A program made the translations under genes and the position numbers. Of a DNA stretch of 64,000 bases, positions 34,104-45,259 are shown piece after piece; position 1 is the first letter of the stretch; each line of letters opens with the position of its first letter. This DNA comes from Emmonsiellopsis sp. PD_33 (Eukaryota > Ascomycota > Eurotiomycetes > Onygenales > Ajellomycetaceae). The notes below the pieces were generated by a model, which saw only the letters and a program-made list of their open reading frames with translations, searched no databases and was not told the DNA's origin. The stretch lies in assembly GCA_032988165.1 (NCBI GenBank), contig JANTQF010000052.1, positions 95,103 through 159,102 on the forward strand, written 5' to 3'.

Positions 34104-36857
34104 TTAGCTCCGTCTCGTTCCGCCGCCATGCTCCTGTATTTCCTCTGGGCTCAGGACAGCTACCTTCTTGCTCATGAGGCCCCGAAGCTCGGGCGTAATT
34201 ATTCGATCCTTGTCAATGGGTTCTTGGGTGGGAGATGTAGTAGTGCTAAGGCTATGACGACCTCCAGAGGTAGAAACATTGTGCGCAGTTGATGCAGGGG
34301 GAGATTGGGATTGAATTCTTCCGCTAGGACCCGACCCGACCATCCGTCGACGAACAGGGGGGCCCGGGAAATGGGACTTCTTATCGATGGCTTCCACTTT
34401 CTTTTCGAAACGGTGGAAGAGGGCTTCTGCTCGAGCGAGGATGGGGACTAGGTCCATGGTGTTGGAGAGTTCGTTGACTGATGGGCATTTCGGTTAGACA
34501 TATGGTATGGAACTGAGTAGGCTGATGGTACGTACTGTATTTTAATACTTCATCGAAGTGCTTGAGATGAGCCATGATCACGTCACGGTGCTTTTCAAGG
34601 ATTGCCAATGCGATGAATAGGTGGAAGCTGCTTGACAACCAATCCGTCCAGAGAGCTTCCCAGAGGCGCAGGATGTCGACCCATTCGAACTCTCGCTTAT
34701 ACCAAACAAGCAGCATACGGAAGAAAAAGAAGAAATTTGTGCTATCAGCAGACTGAAGATGGAGATAGAGCTGCGGGTCCATTAATTGGACAAGCTGGTC
34801 AAGGGTGAGTAGTTGTGACCGCATGCCTGATTGATCGCGCAGGAAATTCCGCTCCTGTGGGCAGAGTGTTAGAACGGACCGATATCAAGAGAGTTCGCCT
34901 CACGTTGACTTACCATTCGGTCCATGAATCCAACAAATCCCCAGAAGGCTACAGCGTCGTCCTGCATTACCGCGTAGATAGGGGCTAGAAGGTCGCTCAT
35001 ACCTTGGACATAGCCAAGATCACGGTTGTACTCGTTATAGGTGAGGAGCATGTCTTTCATTTGCTCCATGTGGACGTTGGTACCCGTCTCCGCGTATGGG
35101 GAATCCGGATCTGGGTGAGGAATGTCTTCGCCTGCAAATAACGGAATCGTGCGATCTGTGCGGTGTACGTCCTTCTCTGCATGGCGGACAGCGAGTAATG
35201 GTCGTTGTTAGGTCATCAGAGGCAAAAAAAAAAAAAAATGCAAGTTGTGATAAGGGGATATGACAAACCTATTCTAGCTTTCTGCTCCTTCCACCACTCA
35301 AGATCCTCTGCTGACGAGACCCCCTCGACTAGTCGTTCCCACCATGCACCCTTGAGCCGGATGTACTCATCCCGTTTTGAGCTCATGATTGCCTTTCGCT
35401 CATCACTGCTACTATCCCAGGAATATACTCCTAGGAGAAACAGCCAAGCCTCTTTCCTGACGCCATCATTCAGGTTCAGACCTCCGTGGAAAATTCTCTC
35501 CTTGGCTTCGTCGGTAGTAATCTGCAGTCGCCCAGTTGCCGAGTCAAACCAACCGTTCCATTCTTCCATGGTAACAGGCTTCCGCTTATCCGCAAGCGAC
35601 AGGTTCGCTGCCTCCATGTTCAGGATTTCAAACTCGCCAACGGAACTGTCCTCCATTTCCATCATGTCCCTTGCAGTCCAGATCCGCTGGTTTCGCTCAC
35701 GCTCACTCTGCTCGGCAATTCCCATTGCCCATCGTGCTAGGTACAGTCTAGCACTATCAAACTCATCTTGAAGTGTTTGGATCTCTGGATTCCGCATAAG
35801 ACGTCTCACTTGAAGGGGAACCCTTGGATTGTCTGCAATATCTTGAGCTGTTCTTCTTGTAAACGTAGTGATTTTACTGAGCTGCTCGAGTACTTTCCAT
35901 CGTGTTTCTTTCAGTACTCGGGTGAGAGGATCCATCTCCCCATCCTTTTGGCTGTTTCCCCCTGAACCCTTTGCCGCAGAAGCACGCTGGACCGTCAACG
36001 GTTGCCCGAAGGACATTTTATCTTCCTCCGATGGATCGATCAGATACGCACTAGGATCAGCACCAGACCTTTCAACAGTGACGTATCTTTTAAGCCATCG
36101 CAAAACTTCATCGCCTCCCCAAAACATACTCCCGTCCTCACCAAAGGGATCAAAACTTTCCCTTGCCCGTTTCTTTTTCTGCAATATCGTGGATTCGCAC
36201 TCTGTATCATGGAAGAACAGAGCAGGAAAGCTGTCACCTGCCCTTGTATTTATAACCAAACTACCAAACCACCAGCCCAAACTAGGCGGTCGAACGAGCA
36301 ACGAATAGATCTGGTTCAGGGGAACTGCGAATGAGTAGAGGCCGATAGAATCAGAGTAAACTGTTGTGGTTGGTAGAGGTGGCACAAGGTATGACTGGCG
36401 CGGAGGAGAAGCATTATCGGACAAATCAACTTTCACGTAGGTGCTATATGCATCGCCCAAGGAGGACTCCGGAACCCAGGCAAGCAAATATGAGGATGCA
36501 TCAGCCTTTGGCGGGCTGGAGGACGATTGCGGCTGGTCGAGTCTACTAGAGGCAGCAGGCTTTTGTTGTATTAGAGCAATAAAGCCCGGGATATTGTCTT
36601 TTGACGAGGGAGAAGGATGCACGTAAACCTGAGGAAGAAATGGATCAGCTTCGTGCGTCAAGGGTGCATCGTCTGTAATATCGGCATAAAAGGAGCCGTG
36701 GAAGAAATACCTTGCTTTTGGAAAACAGCAGCTTCACACCCTTCCCCGTTCTAGTGTGAGTAATGGTATTATACTCGCCTTCCTCAGCGTCGCTCACATC
36801 GTAAAATGAAGCAGTTGGAGAAGCCGGAGGCGTCATGCGGGCGGCTGACCCCGCCAT
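34104..36857 (-). CDS. GYP7: TBC-domain Rab GTPase-activating protein, Gyp7-like, 820 aa
   Basis: Five exons: 36857-36711, 36628-35269, 35176-34914, 34854-34536 and 34477-34104. Introns are 82, 92, 59 and 58 bp and all phases agree. The N-terminal ~430 residues include the DUF3548-type region seen in Gyp7/TBC1D15 proteins. The TBC domain follows: GLNLNDGVRKEAWLFLLG (~435), the arginine-finger motif EKDVHRTDR (~504) and the glutamine-finger motif YVQGMSDLLAP (~557), then ERNFLRDQSGM and the helices LVWYKREFEW and HLFIALAILEKHRDVI. All catalytic residues are present. Gyp7 accelerates GTP hydrolysis by Ypt7/Rab7, limiting vacuole and endosome fusion. Intron 2 contains a T14 tract just inside its donor side. 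The C-terminal ~70 residues are Ser/Thr/Pro-rich. Confidence 0.93.
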
Positions 36858-38429
36858 GTTGCAGTGGAAGCTTGGGCTCAGCAGCTAGCAGAAAAGTGTG
36901 GAAGTGAGGATACTTGAAGTCTGGAAGGGTTAGTTTTCGGAAGAAGCTATCGTGTAGATGTGCTGTTGGCGAGATGAAATCGTTTGGAGACTCATGGTCA
37001 GGAGCTCACCGGCGCAGCCAAGTTGATGGATGTTCCGTGACGTATGTTGCGGGGCTTGGCGGGCCGGGCCAGATCGGGCAAGGCGTGGTCCAAGTCACCT
37101 GATATCGCGGTTCTCCCCAGTATCAAATTATCTCACAACATCAACCTCCGATTGATCAATGGTATCGTCCGCCTGTGTTCTCAGAATGCGGTCTGTTGCA
37201 GATACTCCCCGTCCGTCGAGTTTTCGTCCCGTATGCTGAGGCAGAGGATGCTCAATTCGCCCCCTTCTTATCGCCCTCTTTATTCATCCAGTATCAGGCA
37301 ACAACAATCAGCACCCGCGACGCCTACGCAATCTCCAGCGCTATTTCCAAAGGATATACGTATGCTCGCAAGGGGGCTTTTCTTTGAAATTCTTGTCGTG
37401 GTCTAGGAGCCGGCATCACACAGCTTTAATGCGCATAGTGCGCCCTGCGTGGTTCTCTTCCATATTCTAGGGGCGGGTTAACGGCTCCCGTGGATTTCTT
37501 ATTCTTCATGCTTGAACCACATACGCATACATTTCTGCCCTCTACAGAGTATCACAAGGACTTCCCTCAGTGACCGCCAGAGGCCCAGGATGTCAGTAGA
37601 TTGGGGCTGAGGGAAGGGCGGAGCAGCAGATTCCCAAAAATCAGCCTGAGGATGTTTGTCTGAATGGATCCTTTCTTTTCCTTCCCCCACCGGGCATCCA
37701 GGTTCGTTTTACCTCCTTTTGCCTCTAGGGCGCCTCGGTTTCATATGGCAGAGACTTGTGCGATCATTTCCACAAGCTATGTCCCTAGAAAATATGAGCA
37801 GTGCGAGCTGATTTCAGGCACGTCGATATCTTCATGCGCCGACAGCCTCAGTTGGGATAATGGCCTTAAATTTTTGAGGAACGAAGTATTGTTTGTCTGC
37901 GCCCCCAAATAATCCAAAGATTACGCAGATAAGCATTCGAATAGGGCAGTCCTAGAAGTACTTGGTGACTTACAGTTGCTATATGCAGGATATTAATCTT
38001 CCAAGGGACTTCTAACTTTTTAATCACATATTATGAACAGGACTACAATGAAATCAAAAGCTAGTTTCACAACATCCCATTATTTTACATCTGATATATT
38101 ATCGCGTCTTGGGAGAAGATACGAAGACTCCACTACACCGGCAGTTACATCTAGCAATGTGAATGGCTCCGAGAGGATTACCAACTCCGCCCCTGATAGG
38201 ATTCCCATTGGGCATCGCTGATTCGCCAATTCCTAAGTCTTGCTGGCTCCTTGTTGGCCTTCGGGTTTGACAACCTGTTACGGAATAGACGCCATTCACT
38301 CCACCAAGCAGCAGTTATAAGAGTCTCAGCATGCGAACCGGGGAAAGGGACTATTTTATTCCTACAGAACTGATACTACTCTACACATCTCAAATTACTG
38401 TTTTTACCTATTTATGAGAGCAGGAAAAG
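36858..38429. other. Intergenic between divergent GYP7-like and Rieske-type genes
   Basis: Divergent promoter region of 1.57 kb. A 120-codon frame at 37044-37406 lacks a clear start and motif. No gene supported. Confidence 0.5.
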
Positions 38430-39666
38430 ATGGCAGAACTGCAAAGGACTCTTCCTGCCTCATGGTACAGGAGTGTTCCTCTTTACCAGCTAGAACGCCG
38501 GGCGGTTTTCTTGAAAGTATGTAGTTTTAAACTCCTATACCTTTGAACTCTCCTGGCTAACATATCCCTAAGGCATGGTATCTACTCGGGCCGGTAACGC
38601 GTTTCCACGAGGTTGACACAAAAGTCCACTATGAAATTGCTCAAGAACATATATTCGTTCAAAGATGCTCAGGCACCTCAGACCTTCCCACCTCTAATGA
38701 GTTGAGAGTTGAACATGAGAAAACAGTGCGTATGATGCTCTCAGTGTCTCATTTCCCACCGATGTCGGTTCTCTTCTCATGTAATTGCCAAGGGTCGGGA
38801 ATTACCATGCCACCTGACGCCAACCGGGTTATTATTCGCTGCGATCTCCCAAGATGCGCCCAGCTTTTATGAATTCTATCCTGATCTTGAGCCTCTTCTG
38901 GAGCGAGTCGACTTTACGAGGCTCCCTCATCGGCGCAGCATCAAGTATGAAGGGAATTTCAATTGGAAAACAATGTATAATCCCCTTACCCTGAAGTTCA
39001 AATCCATGCACAACTAACATTGGAATTTTCTTAGGGTGGATGGTTATCAAGAATGCTTACATTGCCAATACACCCACCCCTCCTTCTCGATCTATTATCC
39101 TCCGACATTCTACACGGTTTATAACCACTTGAACTTTTCCCAACATATCGCCGACCCGAAGAAGCCAGATGACGGACTCTTCCTCTATTTCTTCCCGAAT
39201 TGCACTCTAAACGTGTATGGGGGTGGAATGTCTTCGTTCCGCGTGTGTCCAACCGAGGATCCAAACGTCACTCGAATGGAATTCGACTATTACCACCTTG
39301 AGTCTGGCGATAAGTTCGAAGAATATTTCAAATTCGTCCGCCAGGTGGCCATGGAGGACTATGAGTTGTGCGAGAAGGCACAGGAAAACTTGCAGAAGGG
39401 AGTGTATAACGAAGGAATCCTGAATCCAGTCAAGGAGACCGGAGTAGCGTGTGAGTCCAATCCATTCACCTTGTCCTCATTTTCATCCTATACGGTGTGG
39501 TTCGATTTTGATCGAGGCGTTTCCCTTTTCAATTTCAGACTACCAAAATCGCGTGTTCGATCTCGTTACCGAACAGCACAAGGCCGAGAAAGTGCTCCGT
39601 GCTCCGAAAAAGGCGGTGGGGGAAGGCCACGACGCCCCCGCTCGGGTTGCTGAGGTGGTCGTTTGA
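38430..39666 (+). CDS. Rieske-oxygenase-family protein retaining only the mononuclear iron domain, 321 aa
   Basis: Five exons: 38430-38516, 38573-38725, 38793-38974, 39035-39450 and 39539-39666. Introns are 56, 67, 60 and 88 bp with agreeing phases. The start is MAELQRTLPASWYRSVPLYQLERRAVF, as in choline-monooxygenase-like Rieske oxygenases. The catalytic domain is clear: EGNFNWKTM, then VDGYQECLHCQYTHPSF, whose H150 and H155 are the usual iron ligands, FFPNCTLNVYGGGMSS, and VAMEDYELCEKAQ with D249 as a likely third ligand. The Rieske C-x-H...C-x2-H segment is absent. Between YEIAQEHIFVQR and GLLFAAIS there are only ~45 residues, and no CxH or CxxH pair. All exon junctions are clean, so this does not look like decay. 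It lies 1.08 kb upstream of a codirectional gene with the reciprocal loss. Confidence 0.87.
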
Positions 39667-40745
39667 ATTTGGGCCAATTAGAGTCGCATATCTTCACATT
39701 GATCCCGTATGATGGAGTTAGAGATCCTATTATGGTATCGAATGGCAATACAGTGGAGTTTTCAAAGGATCTCTTTCCATAACTTTATGGCGGATTTGAT
39801 GTAACCACTTCCCAGCTCATATCAATCAAGACCAGCATAATCCATTCTTTATCCACTTCATTGTCATCCTGCTATGATTATCTGCATTATAGAATAGCTC
39901 CGCCAGTATATATCCACAGACATCATTACCTGCCCGCTTAAACTCCATTATATGCTCCCATCTCACCCATCTAGAATCTAGACTATCACCCCGTCCAACA
40001 ACCTCGCGCGAACATCAAACTCCTACCTCTTCTACCCGTCGACCCCCGCACATAGTCTTGCAGCATATGATATATCCCTGTCCAACAGTGAAATTTCCGC
40101 TACCTGGTACGGAGTAGTTGGCCTATTTAAGGCTGCTTTCAGCTGGCAGTTGGATGATGCAGTCAGAGTCTCAATCCTTCCAGGATTCAGGATCCAGGGT
40201 CCCAAACTGAAAACGGTAGCCAGTCACAAGAAGCGGAATTTCGAGCCTGATTCGGAAATGTTATGAATGGACGAATCAGGTAGCTTCAGGCTGGAAGGGG
40301 TGGGCTTGGGTTGTTTAAAACCTTAAATTATTGTTTCGGGGATTTTTTTTTTGTCCTGTTCAGGATTCGGATTCGGTTTTATGGGGTATGTTCAAATTGA
40401 ACGGTCGTGGAGCTGTCAATGGATGGATGCCGGCTGATAATAGCGGATTAATAAGGAATTTAGTTAGATGCCCGGGACGTGGAACGGAAAGAAATGTCAA
40501 TCAGGATTGTTTGTGTGGAGAAGGAGGGAGGATCCTTTTGACAGTTAAGGCTGTTTATTGCTTCCTCTTTGTTTCGTGAATAAGTATTTAACCAGGTATG
40601 TAGCTATATATTTGCTTCCTCCCGTTTATATCTAGTTTCTCCCCCCCCCCCCCGGTCGGACCATCTATGTCAAATCATCCCTCGGGATCCAAAATAGACC
40701 CTAATATCTAGCAACTACTCATAACCAAACCGTGGTTTGAATATA
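39667..40745. other. Intergenic between the two Rieske-type genes
   Basis: 1.08 kb holding the 3' UTR of the first gene and the promoter of the second. It contains TACGGAGTA at 40108, a palindromic TCTAGAATCTAGA near 39971, a T9 run near 40345 and a C13 tract at 40641-40653 about 90 bases before the second start codon. Confidence 0.6.
40641..40653. repeat. C13 homopolymer in the promoter of the second Rieske gene
   Basis: Thirteen C residues lie 92 bases upstream of the ATG, within a CT-rich leader. Tract length is likely to vary between strains. Confidence 0.85.
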
Positions 40746-42636
40746 ATGCAATATCCCACATTATCATTGCCAGCGACCTATGTCATCGCCGCCATCCCAG
40801 TCCTCTTATTTGCGTTATTCACGGCAACGGGGAAGTACGATGTCTTCGGCAGATCATGGTTGTCCATAGCGCGTCTATTCAATGTTATCAATTCGAATGC
40901 GCATGGCGGTAATCGATCACGGGGCAGCAGCACTTTGCTGAATGCAAATGACGAACCCTCGGTGGATGTCTCGAAAGAATCTGATTTCCCGACAAACTGG
41001 TGGACGGGCGAGGATGTGTTCTTGTTAGAGAGGCGTGCTGTGTTTAGCAAGGTAAGGGGCTATTTCTTTGCTATGATGCCTCATTCTGAATGTTGCCTTC
41101 TGCCCATGAACAAACACGGGGGAATATCTATCCCCAGACCCACCCCCCCCAAGAAACATCCAACAAAGGAGGGCACGAAAACACTTTTAATAATAGCGAA
41201 GTTCAAATAAACTCAATTCAAAAACAAAAACAGACCTGGCTTTTTATCGCCCACTCCAGCCGCTTCATGAAACCGGGCGACTACCACGCCTTCGACGTCT
41301 GCGGTTTCCCCCTTTTCCTCATCCAGGGCAAAGATGGCGTCATCCGTGCATTTCACGACGTCTGTCGACATAGGGCGTATTCGATTACTCGGAAGAAGTC
41401 AGGCTCATCAACAGTATTGGGCTGCAGGTATCATGGCTGGAGCTACGATACACGAGGGAATCTGGTTAAAGCTCCGCAATTTGAGACACTCGAGAGCTTC
41501 GATAAGCGGCAGAATGGCCTTTTTGAGATTCGTACGAAGGTTACAAAGCACGGATTGGTTTTTGTGAATTTGGATGCGGGAAGTGAGGTGGATGATCTTG
41601 ATGAGGGTGTTTTTGACAAGATTGCTGGTCTAAATCGGATATCTCGAGGATCTGTGTGGATTGACGGATGGGAAATGGAGGGTAATTTTAACTGGAAAAT
41701 GGCAGGTAAGACCGCTTTCTCGGCGAAAAACCAAATGGTGTGAGCTTGTGCTTATAGCCTAACCATGATGTCAGTTCAAAATCTCAATCGCCAAAATGCC
41801 CCTGGGCTAGGGCAGGGGGCGAAACTGCAGGAGAGAAAACCAGTACTTCGGAGGATGTTCAGCGTTGCTGAGAGAGCCCATATCAATTTTTCCGGCTTGG
41901 ACGTGTTCCCTACAACTTTTCTCCATGTTGTTAGGGAAGATAGTCTTTGGTATTCCCTCTCCGTCATTCCCGCCGGAGTAGGCCGCACGTCTATCCGGTG
42001 TGATCTATATGGATCTCAGACAGCAAAGGAAGGGAGCCAAAAAGAGGCTATTTCGAAGAGTATAAGGACGACACTTGAATCTAGACTGGCGGAGCTTGAG
42101 GCCACATATAAGATGCTTGTGGATTCAGAAGCGAATGATTTCCCAAAGTAAGTCAGGATAGCCGTGCATCATCTATCAGAAAAGAAACTAACACATCTGC
42201 ATCACGCCCAGGAAAGAGACGGATGGATACAGAGTCCATGGTAGGTAACCAACTGATCTGAAATACCATGACTCCTTAAAACTGACGGCAGCATGCTGAC
42301 TGCTTTTTCTAGGTGGCCCCGGCAGCACGCAGGAGTCTATCCTTAAAAAACTAAAGGCCCACCTCAAACTAGAGCGTGTCGCAGGAGAGGAGATACTCCC
42401 AACAGTCAGACAATCAGACACAAGCACGAAGTACAAGGAGGCAAATGAGTGTAGGTTCTGCCATCTCCCTTTCCTTGGGCATAAATATCTCCTTGGGAGT
42501 ATCCGAAAGGATAATAGATATGGGGACTGACTTCTATATCGAGATAGTGTGCAAAGAGCTTGAGTCCCTTGGTGCAGGAGCTGCTAGTGGTCCTCTCCCT
42601 TGTCAATCAAAGAACATGGGCTCTCTTGCTTGGTAG
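40746..42636 (+). CDS. Membrane-anchored Rieske [2Fe-2S] protein lacking the mononuclear iron ligands, 468 aa
   Basis: Six exons: 40746-41051, 41234-41705, 41775-42147, 42212-42240, 42313-42450 and 42548-42636, including a 29-bp micro-exon; phases agree. Residues ~9-28 (ATYVIAAIPVLLFALFTAT) are a membrane anchor. Then WLFIAHSSRFMKPGDY leads into a perfect Rieske centre: C146-x-H148 (CRHRAY) and C166-x2-H169 (CRYHGWSY), followed by KAPQFETLESFDKRQNGLF and GLVFVNLDAG. The catalytic domain begins normally (EMEGNFNWKMA) but continues VQNLNRQNAPGLG where oxygenases have the N/D-x-YxECxHC...H iron motif. Later strands (FPTTFLHVVREDSLWYSLSVIP, RTSIRCDLY) are recognisable. Both histidine ligands are missing, so oxygenation by this subunit alone is unlikely; it could transfer electrons. 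The first intron (182 bp) is long for this locus. Confidence 0.85.
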
Positions 42637-43219
42637 ATCTATTAGACCGGCCGTGCAATGTGCACCCACTGATAGACAGTCCACTCCCCATACGAAATGT
42701 GCAACATAGATCCCACAAGGCAATCTGAAGCTATGCAAAATGGGACTACTCCGTAAGCAAAACGAAAAATAAAAATCTCCAGGGATAAAAACGGCGTATA
42801 TGGGCAAAGAAATAGCTGTCCGTCTCAGTCTTTGCTCGGACATGCCTAGACAGTCGGCACGAATAGATAAATGCAATTTTTGGCATCATTTCAATGATAG
42901 GAGAATCAATCCGATAGTCCAGAACAAACAGTCCTTGCTTAGCGCATGAAACAGAGGCTCATAACTGTTCGTTTCATTGTTCTCTGCTTGCGGTGCTCGT
43001 TGCAAGAGCTTTTCGCCAGGTAGCCCCAGGTTCTTTTAAGCATTGCTTTCTTTGTTTTTTCGTCTCTTCTGCCAGTTCCTCGTAGCACAGGGTTGAAATT
43101 ATGGCATTCCGGGTGTGGAGTTCCTTCGACAAAGAGGTCCACAGGTTGGTGATGGCTCGCGAAGATAGTATTTAAATATTTATGAAGTTAATTAATGACC
43201 TCGGGAGTTAGCCTTGGAG
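42637..43219. other. 3' flank of the Rieske gene up to the retroelement block
   Basis: Ordinary CpG-containing DNA with TACTCCGTA at 42747. No gene seen. It ends at the candidate target duplication CTCGT (43220-43224). Confidence 0.6.
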
Positions 43220-43224
43220 CTCGT

Positions 43225-43497
43225 AAAAAAAGAGATGGATGTGGCGATGTGGCATTATCACCTGCTTGGCAGTATTACATGAGAATGAGATCAATGATAC
43301 AATTGAGGAAATACCTCAACTGGTTGGAATGGATTGAAAATCATGGATGTCATTGATTCTGCTAACTAAAAGAGGAGAGGAAAACATTCTGGTTTTAAAA
43401 AGTAAACAAAAACAAATAAACTAGGTGGTAAAGAGAAGTAATCATACTGGGTAAGATATTAGGGGAAACTGCCATCTGCTTAGCAGTGCCTTCTTCT
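43225..43497 (-). repeat. Left terminal repeat of the outer element (3' LTR for the minus-strand element)
   Basis: Matches 60142-60412 along its whole length, with differences that are transitions where I compared them. It runs from an A-run plus GAGATGGATGTGG to GTGCCTTCTTCT. It lacks canonical TG...CA ends at these borders; CA does follow at 43498-43499. It holds the only CpG (43244) I saw in the block. Confidence 0.7.
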
Positions 43498-45005
43498 CAT
43501 CTCCTGGCCTTTTGATTTGTCCTTGAAGCAATAACATAGCAGGAACACAAAAATAATAAACTGGATGATCAGGGAACATAAATGATTAAGCATATAAAAT
43601 AAATGAATAATGAGGCTGAAAGACTAGTCATTATAGATCTATATAAATGGGAAAAGCCTGTATCCTATATCTTATAATAGAACTTACTGTTGAAGTTATA
43701 CTCTATCATCTCATTAGTGTCTCTATCAGATTGTTCAATGTCATTGAGACCTATTAGTGAGTTTTGAGTAAATTAATCCTCATGACTTGGTTAGTCCTCC
43801 CTTTATTCTAACATATCCAGTTGAAAGTACATATGATATATGCTGTTTTAATTATTGATAATGTAATAGATATCTAAAGTTAATATTATTATAGAATTGA
43901 GGCTTATTATCCATCTGTGTACCTTAAAATGATGAAGTATGATAACTAGCTTAGTGTTTACTATTATTAAAAGGCCTTAAGTGGTATTATTCAAGAAGTA
44001 ATATATTAGATCCTCAATGATTTTCTGTACAGCAATTTATGCTGACTCAATTGCTTCTAGTAAGAAGTATACTAACTGATTAATTAATTCCATCTATTAC
44101 TTCTGTAATTCCACTAGATGATTGATGACTAGCTCTGTTGTTGCTGGCTACACTGATTAAACTAGAAAATTTAAGTGAGATGATTGCTCTAGCTGATTAA
44201 TGAAAGAAATAGGTATTTCAAAGAGGTATCTAAGAAGTACTGAAATAGATTAAACTGAATGAGGCTGAATGAGTGTAAAATACTTGAACTATTACTAATA
44301 TTATAATGAAATGATAGAATTGAAACACTAAGTAGATAAAACAAATAATAATGAAGTTGGAATAATAATATAGAAAGATGAGGTTATTTATTTTAATTTA
44401 ATTTAAGAAAGAAGTTTTAGATGGTTTGAGCTAAGTAAGAAAAGACTATCTAAGGGTGATGATTCTTTAGTTTGTTGCTTCTAAATATTAGATTATTTAA
44501 TTAATAAGTTTCTTTATGTCTTGGTTAAAGGTGCTGAGCTCCAGGGAAATAGCAATTTAATATAGTGTGTCTTGTATAAGCTATATCATCTATTAGAGGG
44601 TAAAAATCATCATAATCATGCAAACTTGATGTAGGCCTCTAGTAGCTCCTGCCAGTCCTTAAAATTAATTCATTATAATGAGAAGAGGGATAGAAGATCT
44701 GGATGAGTGCTTGAGATAATTAAATAAGTGAAGGTGTAAGGTAAAAAAAAAAAAAAAACTAATTAACTAGCAAAGATGATGCTTTGTGGAATCAGGATGA
44801 TAAAAGAGATGGGAAATAATAAAAGAAATGAAAAAGAAACTAATTGTACTGAGAGATAAATAGATTTAATAAGATTAAAGACTGTAGGATATGTTGCAGA
44901 TAAAGAAACTAATTATATTATTATTAGAAGAAGATATATAAATGGATTTATTAGAAACTCATCTTATATATCATGTAGATTGCATTCTTTTCTAATCTTA
45001 GTTAT

Positions 45006-45259
45006 TATAATGAGTGCACTCTGATAAGTGGATTGTATGAGCTATACACTAGAATCAAGATTGTAATTGCTAGAGAAAGAAAGGAAAAAGGAAAAGAAAT
45101 TACAAGATTATATGATATAAATAGAAGAGAATTACATAAGGTTGAAGTAAATAAATATTCATATGAAGATCTGGTCAGAGGCATCTGATTAGGCAGTTGG
45201 AGATTGGGCAAAGTTTGGGCAAGCTATGAATATAGGGTATAAGAGTGTAGCTCTTTACA
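45006..45259 (-). repeat. 3' LTR of the inner element
   Basis: 254 bp, equal in length to 50321-50574. The differences I compared are transitions (C/T, G/A). Ends TATAATG...TTTACA. Confidence 0.85.

Noticed and set aside
37044..37406. 120-codon plus-strand frame upstream of the first Rieske-type gene
   Set aside because: A Ser/Gln/Pro-rich run looked like a mitochondrial leader, but there is no convincing start, splice partner or homology.
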